Below are positions 1-11,600 of a DNA stretch of 64,000 nucleotides, in pieces. The notes under the pieces were generated by a model that was not told the origin of the DNA, ran no database searches, and worked only from the letters and a program-made list of their open reading frames with translations. The DNA comes from Alviniconcha marisindica (taxonomy: Eukaryota > Mollusca > Gastropoda > Provannidae). The translations under genes and the position numbers were made by a program. The stretch spans positions 117,001 through 181,000 of the forward strand of contig JABMCL010001606.1 of the NCBI GenBank assembly GCA_018857735.1. The letters are read 5' to 3'. Every line of letters starts with the position of its first letter. Position 1 is the stretch's first letter.

Positions 1-346
1 ACTCGTCACCTGTAGGCCTAAGCCACGTTTCTGTCAGGAAGACCAAGTCATAACTGCCCTTTGTGATCAGGTCGCACATGTTGTCAGTCTTGTTTCTGCA
101 TGATTGTGAATTAAAACAAATTACCTTAAAACACTGCTTTTTGGGTTGAATGCATGGACTGGTGTCAATCTGAATCAAGTTCAAAGGATTGCTCTCATGG
201 GTAAGTACTGTGATTTTCATTGACAAAATGAGGACTTGCCTACATGTAGGTCTGCATTTTGCTTGGAAACGCTTGCACATCGCTGTGGCACTGTGGTCAG
301 TTCGGTGGGACGAACCGATGCGGCGCTCCACGGACATGCAGCTCCA
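1..346 (-). mobile_element. LINE ORF2 endonuclease fragment, continues off the left edge
   Basis: Reading the minus strand, one frame stays open from 346 to the window edge (about 115 codons). Its last third has the start of an APE-type endonuclease of a non-LTR retrotransposon: VICFNSQS contains the expected metal-binding Asn motif, and LVFLTETWLRP contains the catalytic-Glu motif, about 30 residues apart as in the family. A TGA (minus, 347-349) closes the frame upstream. The element probably continues to the left. Whether this copy is intact cannot be judged from this piece. Confidence 0.8.
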
Positions 347-349
347 TCA

Positions 350-849
350 CAGACGACTCATATTTTCTGCTGTTTGCGTCGACCCCCTCTACATGAGTGC
401 CTCAACGAAAGGTGGTGTCCGGTCCCCAGCTCTTGAAGGCAAGAGATCAGCAAGGGGTCGAGTAGGCCTCTCCCAGGTTTGCAAGACAGAAGCTGGTCCT
501 GCTCGTAGTGACAAATGGGTTCAGTACAACTGAACACAGAAGCGCAGGTATCGGTGTCTTAGTCATCCTGAGTACTGACACCAAGTGGTGTATGTGTGGA
601 GTGAAGCACGTGCAAATACTGGTCACTGCCTTCAGCCAGCAATGGCTGCCACTGAGCGATCAAGCTAAGAATCAGATGCAGAAACAAACACACACAAGCA
701 ATTCTGGATCCCGTGGGCAGAGACGCACAAAATATATACCAGTAGGTAGTCCAATCCATGACGGAAACACTACGCTTATCAGCAAAATTAAACAATGGTC
801 TAATTTACACAAAAAGTAACATACACTGTCAGGCGTGTGAACTCAACTC
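350..849. other. No recognisable feature
   Basis: Short open frames exist on both strands but none has a recognisable domain. The segment lies between the LINE fragment and a hAT-family fragment, and may be 5' sequence of the minus-strand LINE. Confidence 0.4.
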
Positions 850-1523
850 AACATAGCTGAGACTGTTGTGCCCTTTGTTTTTAAATGGGGGTTTGAAGTC
901 AATCCAGTAAGTAACAATTCCAGGATGTTGGAGACAGAGGATTTTGGGGACATCGCTTCTGCATCTATGCCCTTGAAACGGGGCCTGTAAGGTGATGCAA
1001 CTATAGGTCAGCCTGAAAAAAATGAACTTTTAAATTTACTGTGTGAGTGTGATCATCAGAAAAGTATGGTTAATTGTGGTTATTTTTGTACAAAAAGTAA
1101 GATGAGAGGACAAGTTGAAGAGGAGTTATGATTTTTGTACCATTTTTAAGATTGACGGACGGCATTTAAAAAAAAATGAATTTAGCAAGTTTGATGTGAA
1201 ATATCTGGAGGAATAATCAAAATGAAGGTCTACAAAACATTGGGACTATTATTTGTACTGTAGAGAATGAGATTCCTAAATATTAGACAGGTTATATGCA
1301 AAATAGCTTCCTGATGGGACCTTAAATCTCAGGATTTCTCTAATTTGCATTTTATGGGCAAATTGGGGCAACAAATTAAATATTTAAAAAATCATAACTT
1401 CGGAACTGTACTCAAATGATCAACATAAAATTGGTATCACTGAAATCAGATGTAAAAGATCTATGCAAAGATATAAAGTCTGATAGTCAACTATTGATTT
1501 ACAAGAGCACTTTGGACTACCTA
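850..1523 (-). mobile_element. Fragment of the hAT-like element family found complete at 22689-24739
   Basis: The reverse complement of this stretch matches roughly 22689-23520 over its whole length with scattered substitutions and small indels. The right edge ends in ACTTTGGACTACCTA, the same terminus as the complete copy in KYNU intron 4. This copy carries a single version of the 76-bp unit that is triplicated in the other. Only one terminus is present, so it is a truncated non-autonomous copy. Confidence 0.75.
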
Positions 1524-1629
1524 CATGTGTGCGCGCGCGCATGTATGTGTTTGGGCGGGGGTGGGGGTCGATGTTTGATGGCATATTTTTTGGTTAACTT
1601 TACATTGTGTTTTGATGTTGTTTGTTTTA

Positions 1630-2290
1630 ACTCGAGTATGAAATGTACGCGCCTCGGGCTCATTCGAGAACGGGCGCTCTGAGAGGGCGCTATTATATTC
1701 TTCAGTGCTTACCTTATCCAGAACGTGACTCGAGTGTCCTTCCAAATGAGTCTGGGTGCCTTTTTTTCATTTTGGCGGTGAAGGGAAAAAAATGCAAACA
1801 AGAGGAAAAATGAAGTGGGTCTCTGAAAGCAAAGACACTGCGTACACACACACACACACACACGCACACGAATTGCAATGTCTGCTGAAATTGCGGCGTC
1901 ACAACGCCATATTGGTTGGTTGGGAAATTCTAGTTGTCAGCAGGAGTAAAGTACAAGAAACTCATTTAAAGAAGATAATTATAGTTCGTATTTTTTTTTT
2001 AACAATAAACACAAAAAGTCACATGAGAATATATAGAAGTAAATACTAAACTTTTCGAGTGATGTTTACGACATATGTCTCGCGTTCTGTGAGTGAAGGT
2101 GAAGGTTATACCTTAGGGTCATCGCTGAACGCGTTGCGAGACCTCAGCGCCGTTGATGATAAGAGCTCGCCTGTGTCACGATCGGTCTGCTTCTAATTCT
2201 GTTCACAGTTTGTTTGTTTTTTGTGTGTGTGTCACTTGGCATTGGCACTGACGTGGCTGTACATATTTCGTGGTAAGAACATGGCAATTT
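1630..2290. promoter_or_regulatory. CpG-enriched patch, candidate promoter or first exon of KYNU
   Basis: CpG dinucleotides are clustered here compared with the flanks: I count 12 CpG in about 130 bp at 2065-2195. The patch lies upstream of the coding start, on the side where a non-coding KYNU first exon must be, because the ATG exon starts at an acceptor (8368/8369). A (CA)n run sits at 1841-1868. No TATA box or conserved element is identifiable, so assignment to KYNU is speculative. It could equally belong to a divergent gene to the left or be a young transposon. Confidence 0.3.
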
Positions 2291-2445
2291 TGTGCGATGA
2301 GAAGCAAGAGAGAGAAGCTACACTTACCCACTTTCTTGTTCCGTGTGCAGTGAAGTATTTAACTTCAACACTCAGAAGATTCTGACACTTTTACTGCAAG
2401 CTGAGTTGTTTTGATGTTTACACAATCCACCGAACGGTAAATGCA

Positions 2446-2985
2446 GGGAGACGGTCGGAAATTCCTGGACCGTTTTAAAAGTTATTTTGGGTCACAAATA
2501 TCATCACAATAATTAAATTAGGTCCCAATCTACCAATTACAGCAAAATATGCAACAAAAGATGAGTTTTATCATGTGTTTTTGTCTTTGATTGTTTCGAG
2601 TTGGTGTGATGGATTGGAAATGGCGAACAAAGCCAACAAAGTGCTGCTAGGTAAACGGCCTCGTTAACAAGCTATGGCAATTAAAAAACTGCGGACAATT
2701 TATGGAAAAAATGCAGTCTGAGAACAATGAGTAACAAGTATGATTGCCTTGCCAACTTCGGCACTCAAGGAAGCGTTCACATTGTTACTGGGAAACAAGG
2801 TTAAACATCAAAGGGCAACATGATGCACCGACTCAAACAATCGAAGACAAAAATATATGATAAAACATGTCTTTTGTTGTGGATTTTGTCTGTAATCGGT
2901 AGACATGGACCTCATTTAGTGATTGCGATGATATTTGTGACCCCAAATAACTTTTAAAACGGTCCAGGAATTTCCCACTGTCTCC
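2446..2985. mobile_element. Foldback (long inverted repeat) MITE
   Basis: The two halves are inverted copies. The outer 59 nt of each arm (starting GGAGACGGTCGGAAATTCCT on the left) differ at only about four positions, and the similarity continues inward almost to the centre near 2700. There is no coding capacity. Related half-copies lie at about 23620-23875 and 61000-61240. I saw no convincing target-site duplication. Confidence 0.75.
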
Positions 2986-2989
2986 TTGG

Positions 2990-3490
2990 ATTTTACCCAC
3001 GGAACTCTAACAAGGACTACAGGATGTGATCTTTTTGCATGTGTACACAGATAGAGGACGATGGTTTATACTCACTGGATTAGTATCTAACTCACCCAAA
3101 GGACCTTTGTAGAGTCAGCACAGAATTTGATTATGGAGAAATTGTAGGGCATGTACAAAGCCCAGCATGTAATGGTCACCCAGCCACCTGGTGACCATGC
3201 TCAATCATTCGTTCTAGTTGTGCTGACATCAGCATTTATGAAAATGTGCAAGAGAGTGGTTCTTAGTTAAGGATTTTATCAATCCACTGCAGTTCGCTTA
3301 CTGGAAAACCAGAAGCATTGAAGATACAGTCTTTTTCATTCTAAATAGCATAAAATTACTCTCACTTAATAATAATGTACATTTATCATGCATTCATCAA
3401 CACCCTGAGTGCTCACATGATACATATTAACTTACATATGATATTCTATACACATTTAGAGCATAGTCCTACCAGAACAATTTACATTAA
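2990..3490. other. No recognisable feature
   Basis: No coding signal, tRNA or strong repeat is seen. A short stretch near 3221-3300 faintly resembles 23640-23720. Confidence 0.4.
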
Positions 3491-3501
3491 GTAACGCACT
3501 A

Positions 3502-3505
<4 letters not shown>

Positions 3506-3578
<73 letters not shown>
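3506..3578. repeat. (CA)n microsatellite
   Basis: Uninterrupted CA dinucleotides, directly next to the 3' end of the minus-strand LINE fragment, a common position for microsatellites. Confidence 0.97.
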
Positions 3579-3579
<1 letters not shown>

Positions 3580-3608
3580 ATGACTGTAGCAGAAACTGGG
3601 TACTGATA

Positions 3609-3880
3609 TTAGTTAGGATGGAAATACTGTGAGAAGAGGAAGGTTTTCAGTTTGGCTTTAAAAGATGACAGGGTTGAGCAGTGTCTAAGGTCTTGTGGGA
3701 GTGAATTCCAAATGTGGGGTCCAAAGCAAGAGAAGGTGCAGAAGCCATGAGTCTTGCGTTTGTATTGTTGGCAAAGACTTGGAGTTGGAAACCTCTGGGA
3801 ATACAATCAGATTAATGTTCTTTGACTTTCCCAGTGTTTTTATAGTTTTAGTATCATTCAACCACATCTTATGGTCCCAA
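3609..3880 (-). mobile_element. 3' end of a CR1/L2-type LINE ORF2
   Basis: Minus-strand translation gives CFGPHIWNSLPQDLRH followed by STLSSFKAKLKTFLFSQYF and a stop. This is the characteristic C-terminal block (FGPxxWNSLPxxxR...FKxxLKTxLF) of many animal CR1/L2-like reverse transcriptase ORFs. It is a 5'-truncated fossil fragment, one of several in this window. Confidence 0.8.
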
Positions 3881-3949
3881 AGCTCTGATGTAAAAAGATC
3901 TTAGTTTCCTCAGACAGTACAGTATGTTTTCTTGATAATACAACTGACA

Positions 3950-4350
3950 ATTTCATTCCAACACAAGACCCAAACACAAAAAGGTTCAAACAAATGCTTA
4001 TTTATTTTAACATGGACACACAGTATGCCAATTTTGGGGGAAATCCCCTTTGTCAAGCCACAAAATGACACTTAAACAACAGATAAATGGTGAAAAATGA
4101 TGAAGAATGAAAGAAAAAGACTTGTTTTGTTTGAGTTTTTGCATCTTGTTTGGTGCTTGGAAGATTGACAACAAGTGTCATTTTGTGGCTTGATAGTTGA
4201 TAAAGGGGATTTTCCCCCCCAAATTTGCATATTTGCAAATTTGCATCCGTGTTAAAATAAATAAGCGTTCGTGTGATCCTTTTTGTATTTCGATCTTGTT
4301 TTAGAAATAGAATGCTAGCAGTCATTCTGTTTAATATTTTCATTCCAACA
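3950..4350. repeat. Inverted pair of Penelope-like terminal sequences
   Basis: About 3955-4070 and 4185-4345 are inverted copies of one another. The shared core runs, on the minus strand of the left copy, from a GACAAAGGGGATTT block to AAATAAATAAGC and TTTTTGT. Such blocks ending in an AATAAA-containing tail are typical of Penelope-like element termini. The family assignment is inference from the sequence style; the inverted arrangement is directly visible. Confidence 0.5.
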
Positions 4351-4389
4351 CAGTTTATAATTGTGAAATTTTACACCCAAATACTTAAG

Positions 4390-4719
4390 TGTGCATGGCT
4401 TCCAATCAATATTTTGGTGCAGTAGCTTCCACTGACCAGTCCTGTCTGCCTTTTAGTGTTGGAGCAAGATCTACATGCCCTCCAGGCAGCTTCGATCTTT
4501 CGCAGACAGCTGTATACTATATATTATATAATATATCATCTGTCAATGCTAAGTTGTATGGTGAATGTTCTTTTTCTTACATTGCTCCAACACTGGAACA
4601 CATTTCCAAATGAATTTTTAGATTCTCTCACTCTCAGTCAGCCTCTTCCTTTAAATCATGCACGTTAAAGATCCCCCCAAAAAACACACACACACCATTT
4701 CCCGGGATGATACTGACTG

Positions 4720-4777
<58 letters not shown>

Positions 4778-4860
4778 TAAGCAGGTTGTATCTGCATGAC
4801 TCAGTGCATCTGTGGCACTTGTGTATTTTGTCATTGTAAATGTTGTTAATGAATTAAAAA
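4390..4860 (+). mobile_element. 3' end of a LINE with (TG)n tail region
   Basis: Plus-strand frames around 4560-4640 give FSYIAPTLEH and WNTFPNEFLDSLTLSQ, which together form the LINE C-terminal block, split by a frameshift. The text ATGCACGTTAAAGATCCC follows and is seen again, slightly changed, at 5169-5188. The (TG)n tract is at 4722-4777. Confidence 0.65.
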
Positions 4861-4936
4861 CTGTAAAGTGCTATGAGCTCCTGTGAAAAAGGGAGCTTTA
4901 TATATATGTAAGTTATTATTATAAATTATTAGGTGT

Positions 4937-4960
4937 GGGGGGGGGGGGGGGGGGGGGGGT
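4937..4960. repeat. Poly-G tract
   Basis: A nearly uninterrupted G homopolymer of more than 20 nt follows a LINE-type 3' tail. Confidence 0.95.
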
Positions 4961-5119
4961 TCAAGGGTGTGTAAAAATACTAAAATGCCTTGACCGTAAA
5001 CATATTTGTTTGCTTTTAAGAAGAATGCTAAAAAGACAGGTGTTGATAAACTGTGTTATACTTACCCTGCAGTCTGTGAATGTCATGAGGAGGATGCAAT
5101 ATGCCATATTTATAAGACT

Positions 5120-5204
5120 ATAAAGTTAAACCATACAGACAGTAAACAGGTCCCTGTGCAAAAAGATGACATGCACATTAAAGATCCCCCCCCCCCCCCC
5201 CCCC
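5120..5204 (+). mobile_element. Second LINE 3'-tail fragment ending in poly-C
   Basis: ATGCACATTAAAGATCCCCC repeats the 3' text of the neighbouring LINE fragment at 4660-4680 and runs into a poly-C tract (about 5186-5204). Only the untranslated tail is recognisable. Confidence 0.5.
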
Positions 5205-5748
5205 AACGAAGGCCAGGGATGTCTGATGGGCCCCTCCTGTCTGGAATCTCAGGGCTGTCATTTGATTCCCCTTTCCTATCTCTTCTCTTGTTTTTTTCTT
5301 CCTAGTCCTCTGGCTCTTTCTGTCCAGTCATTTTTCTGCTAATGGTCCATTCTCCTGACTTTTTTTTCTTCAAGAAAACTCTCAAATATTTTTCATTAAG
5401 GGTTAGGCTTTTTTGTATGGTTCTTGTTGAGCAGCTAGGAGTTGATAGCTGGTGGGTGGTATGTGCAGCTTGCTGCCATATGGCTCTGGTATTTGCCATT
5501 ATGCATTTATATAACATTTTTTAAATTTTATATTGTGTCTGTCCATTTTTTTTCTTTTCTTTTTTCTTTAACCTGGTATCAGTAAATTAGACGGAATGGT
5601 TGACGATACCAGCTTGTCCTAGCCTTATGTGCTCTTTTAACAGGGGTAATATTGAAGGGACTAACTCTTTCAAAATTTGTGTTTGATATTTGTGTATGTA
5701 TGTTTTATGTTTGTGAAGTGATTGGATTTGTAGATTGACTTGACAGAG

Positions 5749-5838
5749 GGTCATAAGCAAATACACATTTCTAAACTCTCTTCACATATATATTAATATA
5801 TGTGAAGAGAGTTTAGAAATGTGTATTTTCTTATGACC
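5749..5838. repeat. Near-perfect palindrome, 42-nt arms, 6-nt centre
   Basis: The left arm (5749-5790) is the reverse complement of the right arm (5797-5838) with one mismatch. The AT-rich centre is TATTAA. It abuts a 3'-tail block (5840-5900, containing CCTGAGGTGACCCTGTG) that recurs at 21535-21580, so it may be the edge of a transposon or a foldback insertion. Confidence 0.95.
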
Positions 5839-5910
5839 TGAGTTGACTGTCCTGAGGTGACCCTGTGTGGTTGACAGGACATTAAAATCCACTTACTACT
5901 ACTACTAAGT
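5839..5910 (+). repeat. LINE/SINE-type 3' tail with (ACT)n-like end
   Basis: The block containing CCTGAGGTGACCCTGTGTGG, GTTGACAGGA and ATTAAAATC is repeated at 21535-21580, and both copies end in short ACTA-like repeats. This is the form of a retroposon 3' end; no coding part is attached. Confidence 0.55.
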
Positions 5911-6169
5911 TAAAGATCATGTAGTCCATGTCAGAGGTTGGTGAACACTGAAATAGCCCAGCAAACCAAAAATGTGTGAAGTGCAATGGCCAATTTAAGA
6001 CTAAGAGCCGACAAATAGAGAATAAAAGTGATCAATTATGGTAATAATGGTAACAATTTGTAGCGCAAAAATACATGTCCGTATTCAAACAGCATGAACA
6101 TAATGCTTTCAAAACAAGTAACTTTGTATTTTACACCCAGTCAACCCTTTCAAAACAAACCCAAACAAA

Positions 6170-6310
6170 AACAACAAAAGCCAAAAAAGTGATCACTGTC
6201 TACTTTGAACAAATCTAAGGTCTCCAGGTTTTTCTCAAAAGCTTCCTTTGACTTGAGCTGTACTCTCAATGGAACGGGCATTGTTCCACAGTTTGGGTCC
6301 AGCACTGGAA
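6170..6310 (-). mobile_element. LINE ORF2 C-terminal fragment
   Basis: The minus strand reads GPKLWNNARSIESTAQVKGSF, matching the W-N-x-x-P-like block of CR1/L2 ORF2 C-termini, then hits a stop. It is a decayed short fragment. Confidence 0.6.
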
Positions 6311-6319
6311 AATCCCGAG

Positions 6320-8368
6320 ACTGAATGCTACCAGTCTGAATGCTACCAGATTATGTAAATGCCATATATATATAATATTAAATATGTCATGTGCCATTTT
6401 GTTTTGGTTTTGCAAACTTTGTTGTTTGGGTTTTTTAAAGTTGTGTTCAGTTTTTAATTTTAGTGTACAATTTTAATTTAATGAAACTGCTATTTACTAA
6501 CCCAGTGTTTTGTTATCAAGAGTGAAACAGTGAAACATACTCACAAACATATTTATATACGTAATGGCTGAAAATTGGCATCACTGATTGTAACTGTGTG
6601 CACGCCTGTAGATGGTAAATGTTTATGAGCGTCTGCAAGAGTATCTATCAGGATGACAAACAGACAAACATACATACAAGACATACAACAACACAAATAT
6701 GGATCAAACAAGCAAATGCGAGTGAGTTTTGTATTTGTTACTTTGTACTCAAAAGTCACATGATTCTTTGCATGAAACAGCATGCACAGGTTCTGTTCAC
6801 TGAATGAACATATATCAGATAGCTACCCATTGCTAGGGCAGGTCTGCAACTACAACCATAGCATTTCATCTCTTTGGAAAAATCAGGCAGCATTTCTAGG
6901 CCTGGAAGCACTATTTAACAACCCCTACTCCCAAATATTGTAAGTCCTAGAAGGTCTAAAGAATCCAAAGATGTCCTGTGATATACACAATTATTCTAAG
7001 TTTCTCCTAGAACTGTAGAAGGGCCAAAGATATTCTATGACCTGGTGAGTCCAGAAGCTCTGTCTAACCCCCATTCAGAAATATTATAATTCCTGACTGT
7101 TGAGAACATTTAGCAGAGTTAAGTCTGTAAACCTTTTGGAACCCAACTGACAACAACTTTGCTGAAGACTTCTTCTTCAGTGCTGCTTTACATACACAAA
7201 GACTGTACAGACCATATAAGGGACTTGTGGACTGTACAAACTATAAGGGACAGGGAGCCCAGGCCATCCACCTTGACTTTCCCACAGCTCCTGAGCTCTG
7301 TGCTGAAAATGGAAATTGTGCTTCCTGTATATATACTATACATATATATAGATATTATATAATTTTGGGAAGCCAGAGTGGCCTGATGCAAGTCAATAGA
7401 TAAATCTAGGATAGCTACCAGCAAAACCCAAAGCTTCAACTACATGTATTTGGGTATTAGAGCTTGAACTCGAAAACTTTATTTTACTAGAATTGTAGTT
7501 TAGGAGATGCAGGGAGGGAAAGACAGGGGTGTTGATGAACAAAGATCAGTCTTCAATTCCCAGATCCTGGCCTCCAAAGTTGAGTAATGTCACATCTACT
7601 GATCATTTACTGCCTCTGACTTGGTCAAAGATCTGACTAAGGAACTGAGCCAGCAGTGTCCCAGGTCCCACACAGTTGCCCATCTTAACTTGGCCTACAT
7701 TTGAAGACCGACATGATTATATTCTGTGTACTGCAATCCTGTCTTTAGACCAAATAACAACAATGGGGAAAATGAAAGTTATTCTACTTTTCTCTACACG
7801 TATTTTGTCACATGTATGCATGATTTCAGGCATGCAGATATCCTCATGTTTGCATAAATGCATCAAAAATGCAAGCCCTAACACACTGCAGTTGTGCAGT
7901 TGTATCTGTTATTAATATAATAACATACTTATAATGTGCCCAATGGTGACCTGAGCACTCACAAAAAAATGCTAATCTAAATACACATCACATGCACAGT
8001 CAGATATATTGATACTATTTACATAAAATGTATATATATATATATATATCACTAGAAGCATTTTTGATTTAATTTAGTTTGTACAACTATACTGCTTAAT
8101 AATTAAAGGATAGATTTTCTATTTTTTATTGTTCATTTCTGTGTATACAATACAAATATATATAAAAATGTATGATTTCCTTTAATTAATTTCCATCATA
8201 TTATTTATGAGTCATATCTTTTAGCCATTTTCCCTTTTGTATGACTGCAATTTCATTTTGCAAAATACTGGTCATGTAATAACAAGAATATTTTGTATTT
8301 TGGAATTTTATTTTGGAATTTTCCCATAAAAGTAAAACAGCATTTAATTTGTTTTGTTTTTATTGCAG
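6320..8368. other. KYNU: AT-rich upstream flank or 5' intron of KYNU, nothing assigned
   Basis: No coding exon is recognisable. A (TA)n run sits at 8031-8050. The segment ends in a pyrimidine-rich tract and TATTGCAG at 8361-8368, a good 3' splice site, so at least its right part should be the last intron of the KYNU 5' UTR. Confidence 0.45.
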
Positions 8369-8404
8369 TGGTCATTACTGCATAGAGACTAAAAGACTTC
8401 CCTT
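8369..8404 (+). other. KYNU: KYNU 5' UTR portion of the ATG exon
   Basis: It runs from a strong acceptor (TTTTTATTGCAG) to the ATG at 8405. The upstream non-coding exon or exons are not identifiable. Confidence 0.6.
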
Positions 8405-8648
8405 ATGGCACAGGCAACATTAGTAACTAATGGATCAGCAGCCAAACAATTGAAACTAGTGAAAGGTGATGAAAGTCTGTTCAACATGAAAGATGGCCTT
8501 CACCCCGGTGAAAAGTTGCTGTCCATTGGAAAGCAGCTGGGATGCAGTGTGGAGGATGTGGAGTTTGCATTGTACATGGACCAGAATGACCCACTGAGGC
8601 ACCTGAGAGATGAGTTCTTCTATCCCAAGATGAAGGACCTGGAATCCA
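8405..8648 (+). CDS. KYNU: KYNU coding exon 1
   Basis: Residues 1-81 plus one base. The N-terminus is variable; then [14 protein letters not shown] and [16 protein letters not shown] match the human [20 protein letters not shown] region. ATG 8405 is the only in-frame start after the acceptor at 8368. The donor is CCA|GTGAGA, phase 1. Reading through the donor would stay open to 8782, which is a read-through artefact. Confidence 0.93.
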
Positions 8649-11600
8649 GTGAGATTGTGTCTTGTGCTTCTTGTGCTTTCAAGCCTTCTTGTTGTGCTTG
8701 CCCACCACACATTATATATTTATACACTAAAGAAGAAAAGAAAAAAAGAAGAGAGATTTATTTTTTATGTCTTTGGAAATGAAATCACCAGTAGCACAAA
8801 GTAGACTGTGACCATGATGCTTGCTTGACAGTCTCAAGTTGTCCATGTTTTCCTTTTTTTTGGAATGGTGTATGATACTGTAATAAAGTATATATGCTTG
8901 AATAATAATGACATTAATAATTATTTTAGAAAATCTTATTTAAATTAGTAAGTAAACATGGTGCTTAATGTCCACAGAAACCATTTAGGGACGGGGAGAA
9001 GGTTGGGGGTGGGGGTATGGAGGTGGGGAAAGAGGGAGATTACATAGCTATCGCTACACTGTCACCACCAGAATGACTCCTGCATTAAGATGGGCAGTGA
9101 TGAGAGCCATTTTAATGTTTCATTAATTGTGAGGGACAAAGTCACAAGACAGTGTCCACAAACTACAACTTTTGAAGAGAAAGGAGATCCAAAGCAGATT
9201 TGAACAGAGGTCCCTCTGCTTACGAGCCTTACCACTAGGCCAAACTGGCTCACATTTTTCTTATTTCCTTTCTTTTGCCCTGATATAACTGTCATGGTTG
9301 ATTGGGCATGAAAAAGGTTCCTCTTGCAATGAACCAAGTTTGCATTTGTTTTTGTGTGTTTTATTGATTCAAGAAACATTACAAGATACAAGGATATTTG
9401 TTCACCAGTGACATTTAAATGTACACAGGAATTTGCCTTGGTGACGTTCCATTCATACAGCACATTAACAAATAGACAAAATATTTACAGTTTTACACAG
9501 ATAATTACAGTTACATATTAAAATTATTTCTTTCTTTGTACTGAAGAAATAAAATGACAAAGAAGCAAGCAGCAGTGATGACTTTATGTTTGGCTTTGGG
9601 AAAACTTCACATCTTAACCTGAATGGCATGGGTGAGAAATTATCACCTATGCTTTCATGCATATGTTCATAACTTGTTTGATTTTCACACTACCTCCATG
9701 AAACATTAGACAAGTAAGCAACATTGCATGTGTTTATGAGAAATAGTGTATTTTGTCAATAAATAAACAAATAAATCACAAGATTGTACCATACCCGACC
9801 TTATGGTTTGAACACACCCAGGAAACCTTATGTGCTGTTTGTCATGGGTGTGGGCAAACCCTTACATCAGAGACGAAACCTTACATGCCATGCATTGTGC
9901 TGTTAGGTCACCCATACCCTTTCAAGAGACAATGTTGTTTTCTTACAAACCATATGCATGAAACGTTAAAAAGAACACTTACTTAATATGACACAACATG
10001 TGAATTTTCAGGGTATGCCCCTTTGTCAAGTAACAGAACAACACTTAAACAATAGTTAAACAGTGAAAAATGAAATCACCAGTAGCACGAAGCAGACCTG
10101 TGTATATGGTGTATGCATGACACCCATGAGGTACTCCATGTGAGTTTTAAGGCTGTGTACTGCAAATGTAAGATGTTTATTACAAGAGCATATCTTATTC
10201 CCCCTCTTTGTGTGCATTTTGTCAGCTGACCTGAGCATTGTCCATGGGGAAGAAGACTGTGTGTATTTTTGTGGCAACTCTCTGGGTTTGTGCCCCCGTG
10301 ACACCAGGAGACACATGGACATTCAGCTTGACAAGTGGGCAAAGCTGTAAGTGTTTGTTTTTGCACTTAGGATGTTAATAATGAATAATAATAATAATAG
10401 ATAACTTTTGTATAGCGCTATTCTCTGGTGTACACAAACTCACTGCGCTTTACAACATTCTCCAACATCTTCTAAATTTCATAAACATAATACATATAAT
10501 TATACACACACCAAAAAAGTACATGTGCCATATGTTACTTTGCTGATTCATTAATGGTTATAGAGCTCTATACAAAAAAACAGAAGTCTTCCCTCCTTTT
10601 TTCTTTCTGTTTTTTTCTCTCTCTCCGTGAAATTCTTTTCTTCAAGGCCTACATTTTATTCTTTCTTCATACTTTTCATTGTCTTCACTTCTTCTTTTTG
10701 GGTTTTTGCAATGTCTTCTCTTTCATTTCTTTGTGCTCTTCGGTGTCTTCATTTTCTTTTCTTTGTGCTTTTGAGTGTTTTCACTGTCCTTTCTTTGTGC
10801 TTTTGGGTGTTTCACTTTCCTTTTTTTGTGCTTGTTTCACTTTCCTTTTTTGTGTGGTGCTTTTCATTAACTTCAATGTGTTCACATTCATGCCTTTAAG
10901 CATTTCAGTTTTTCACTTTCTTTGTGCTTTTCAGTGTTTCACTTTCCTTTCTTTGTGCTTTTCAGTGTTTCACTTTCATGTCTTTATGCTTTTCAGTGTT
11001 TCAGTTTCCTTTCTTTGTGCTTTTCAGTGTTTTAATTTGCTTTCTTTGTGCTTTTCTGTGTGTTCACTTCCTTTCTCTACAGTGTACTTTTTAATGTCTT
11101 CACCTCTTTTCCTATGCTTATTATCTAGCCAATTTCAACTTGTTTGGTTGAACTTTAGTTTTGGAGCTCTATGTTATAGGTAGACCATTTTTCTGAAAAC
11201 AACCTACTTGCATGTTATGGACATGTCTTTGGACATGTAAACAGATATTTTTGAGTGGCATGTTGCAGAGGTGTCACTGAGCACCTCAACAGATATTTTT
11301 AACTGACGTGTTGCAGAGGTATCATTGGACATGTCAACATATTTTTGACTGGCATGTTGCAGAGATGTCATTGAACACATCAATGGGTATTTTTAACTGG
11401 AATGTCAACAGACATTTTTAACTGGCATGTTGCAGAAGTGTCCTTGGACATCTAAATATGCACTTTTGACGTGCATGTTAAAGAGGTTTTCTGGATCATG
11501 TAAATATATCATTTTGATTTGCATATTACAAAGATGTCCTTGAAGTTTAACATGTAAATGGATATTTTGGACTGGTGTGTTACAGAGGTGTCCAAGGACA

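Larger units (their letters stand above)
8649..10225 (+). other. KYNU: KYNU intron 1
   Basis: Holds a minus-strand tRNA-derived SINE (9060-9258), a dispersed 100-bp repeat (9380-9481), and at about 9985-10070 a block resembling the Penelope-type terminus at 4020-4090. No exon-like sequence was missed here, because exon 1 and exon 2 join in phase. Confidence 0.85.
10347..11585 (+). other. KYNU: KYNU intron 2
   Basis: Two minisatellites fill most of it: a pyrimidine-rich array (10720-11090) and an exon-3-junction array (11245-11585). A (AAT)n run plus a GCGCTTTACA block at 10384-10475 looks like a LINE/SINE tail. Confidence 0.9.

Noticed and set aside
8649..8782. KYNU exon 1 continuing to the stop at 8780-8782
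   Set aside because: Homology to kynureninase stops at the GTGAGA donor and resumes in phase in exon 2; the tail is low-complexity.
9180..9258. A functional tRNA gene on the minus strand
   Set aside because: A- and B-box-like elements are present but the acceptor and anticodon stems do not form, so it is called a SINE head.
10554..11183. 209-residue Phe/Leu/Ser-rich frame resembling a membrane protein
   Set aside because: It follows a pyrimidine-rich minisatellite, sits in KYNU intron 2 and has no family resemblance.
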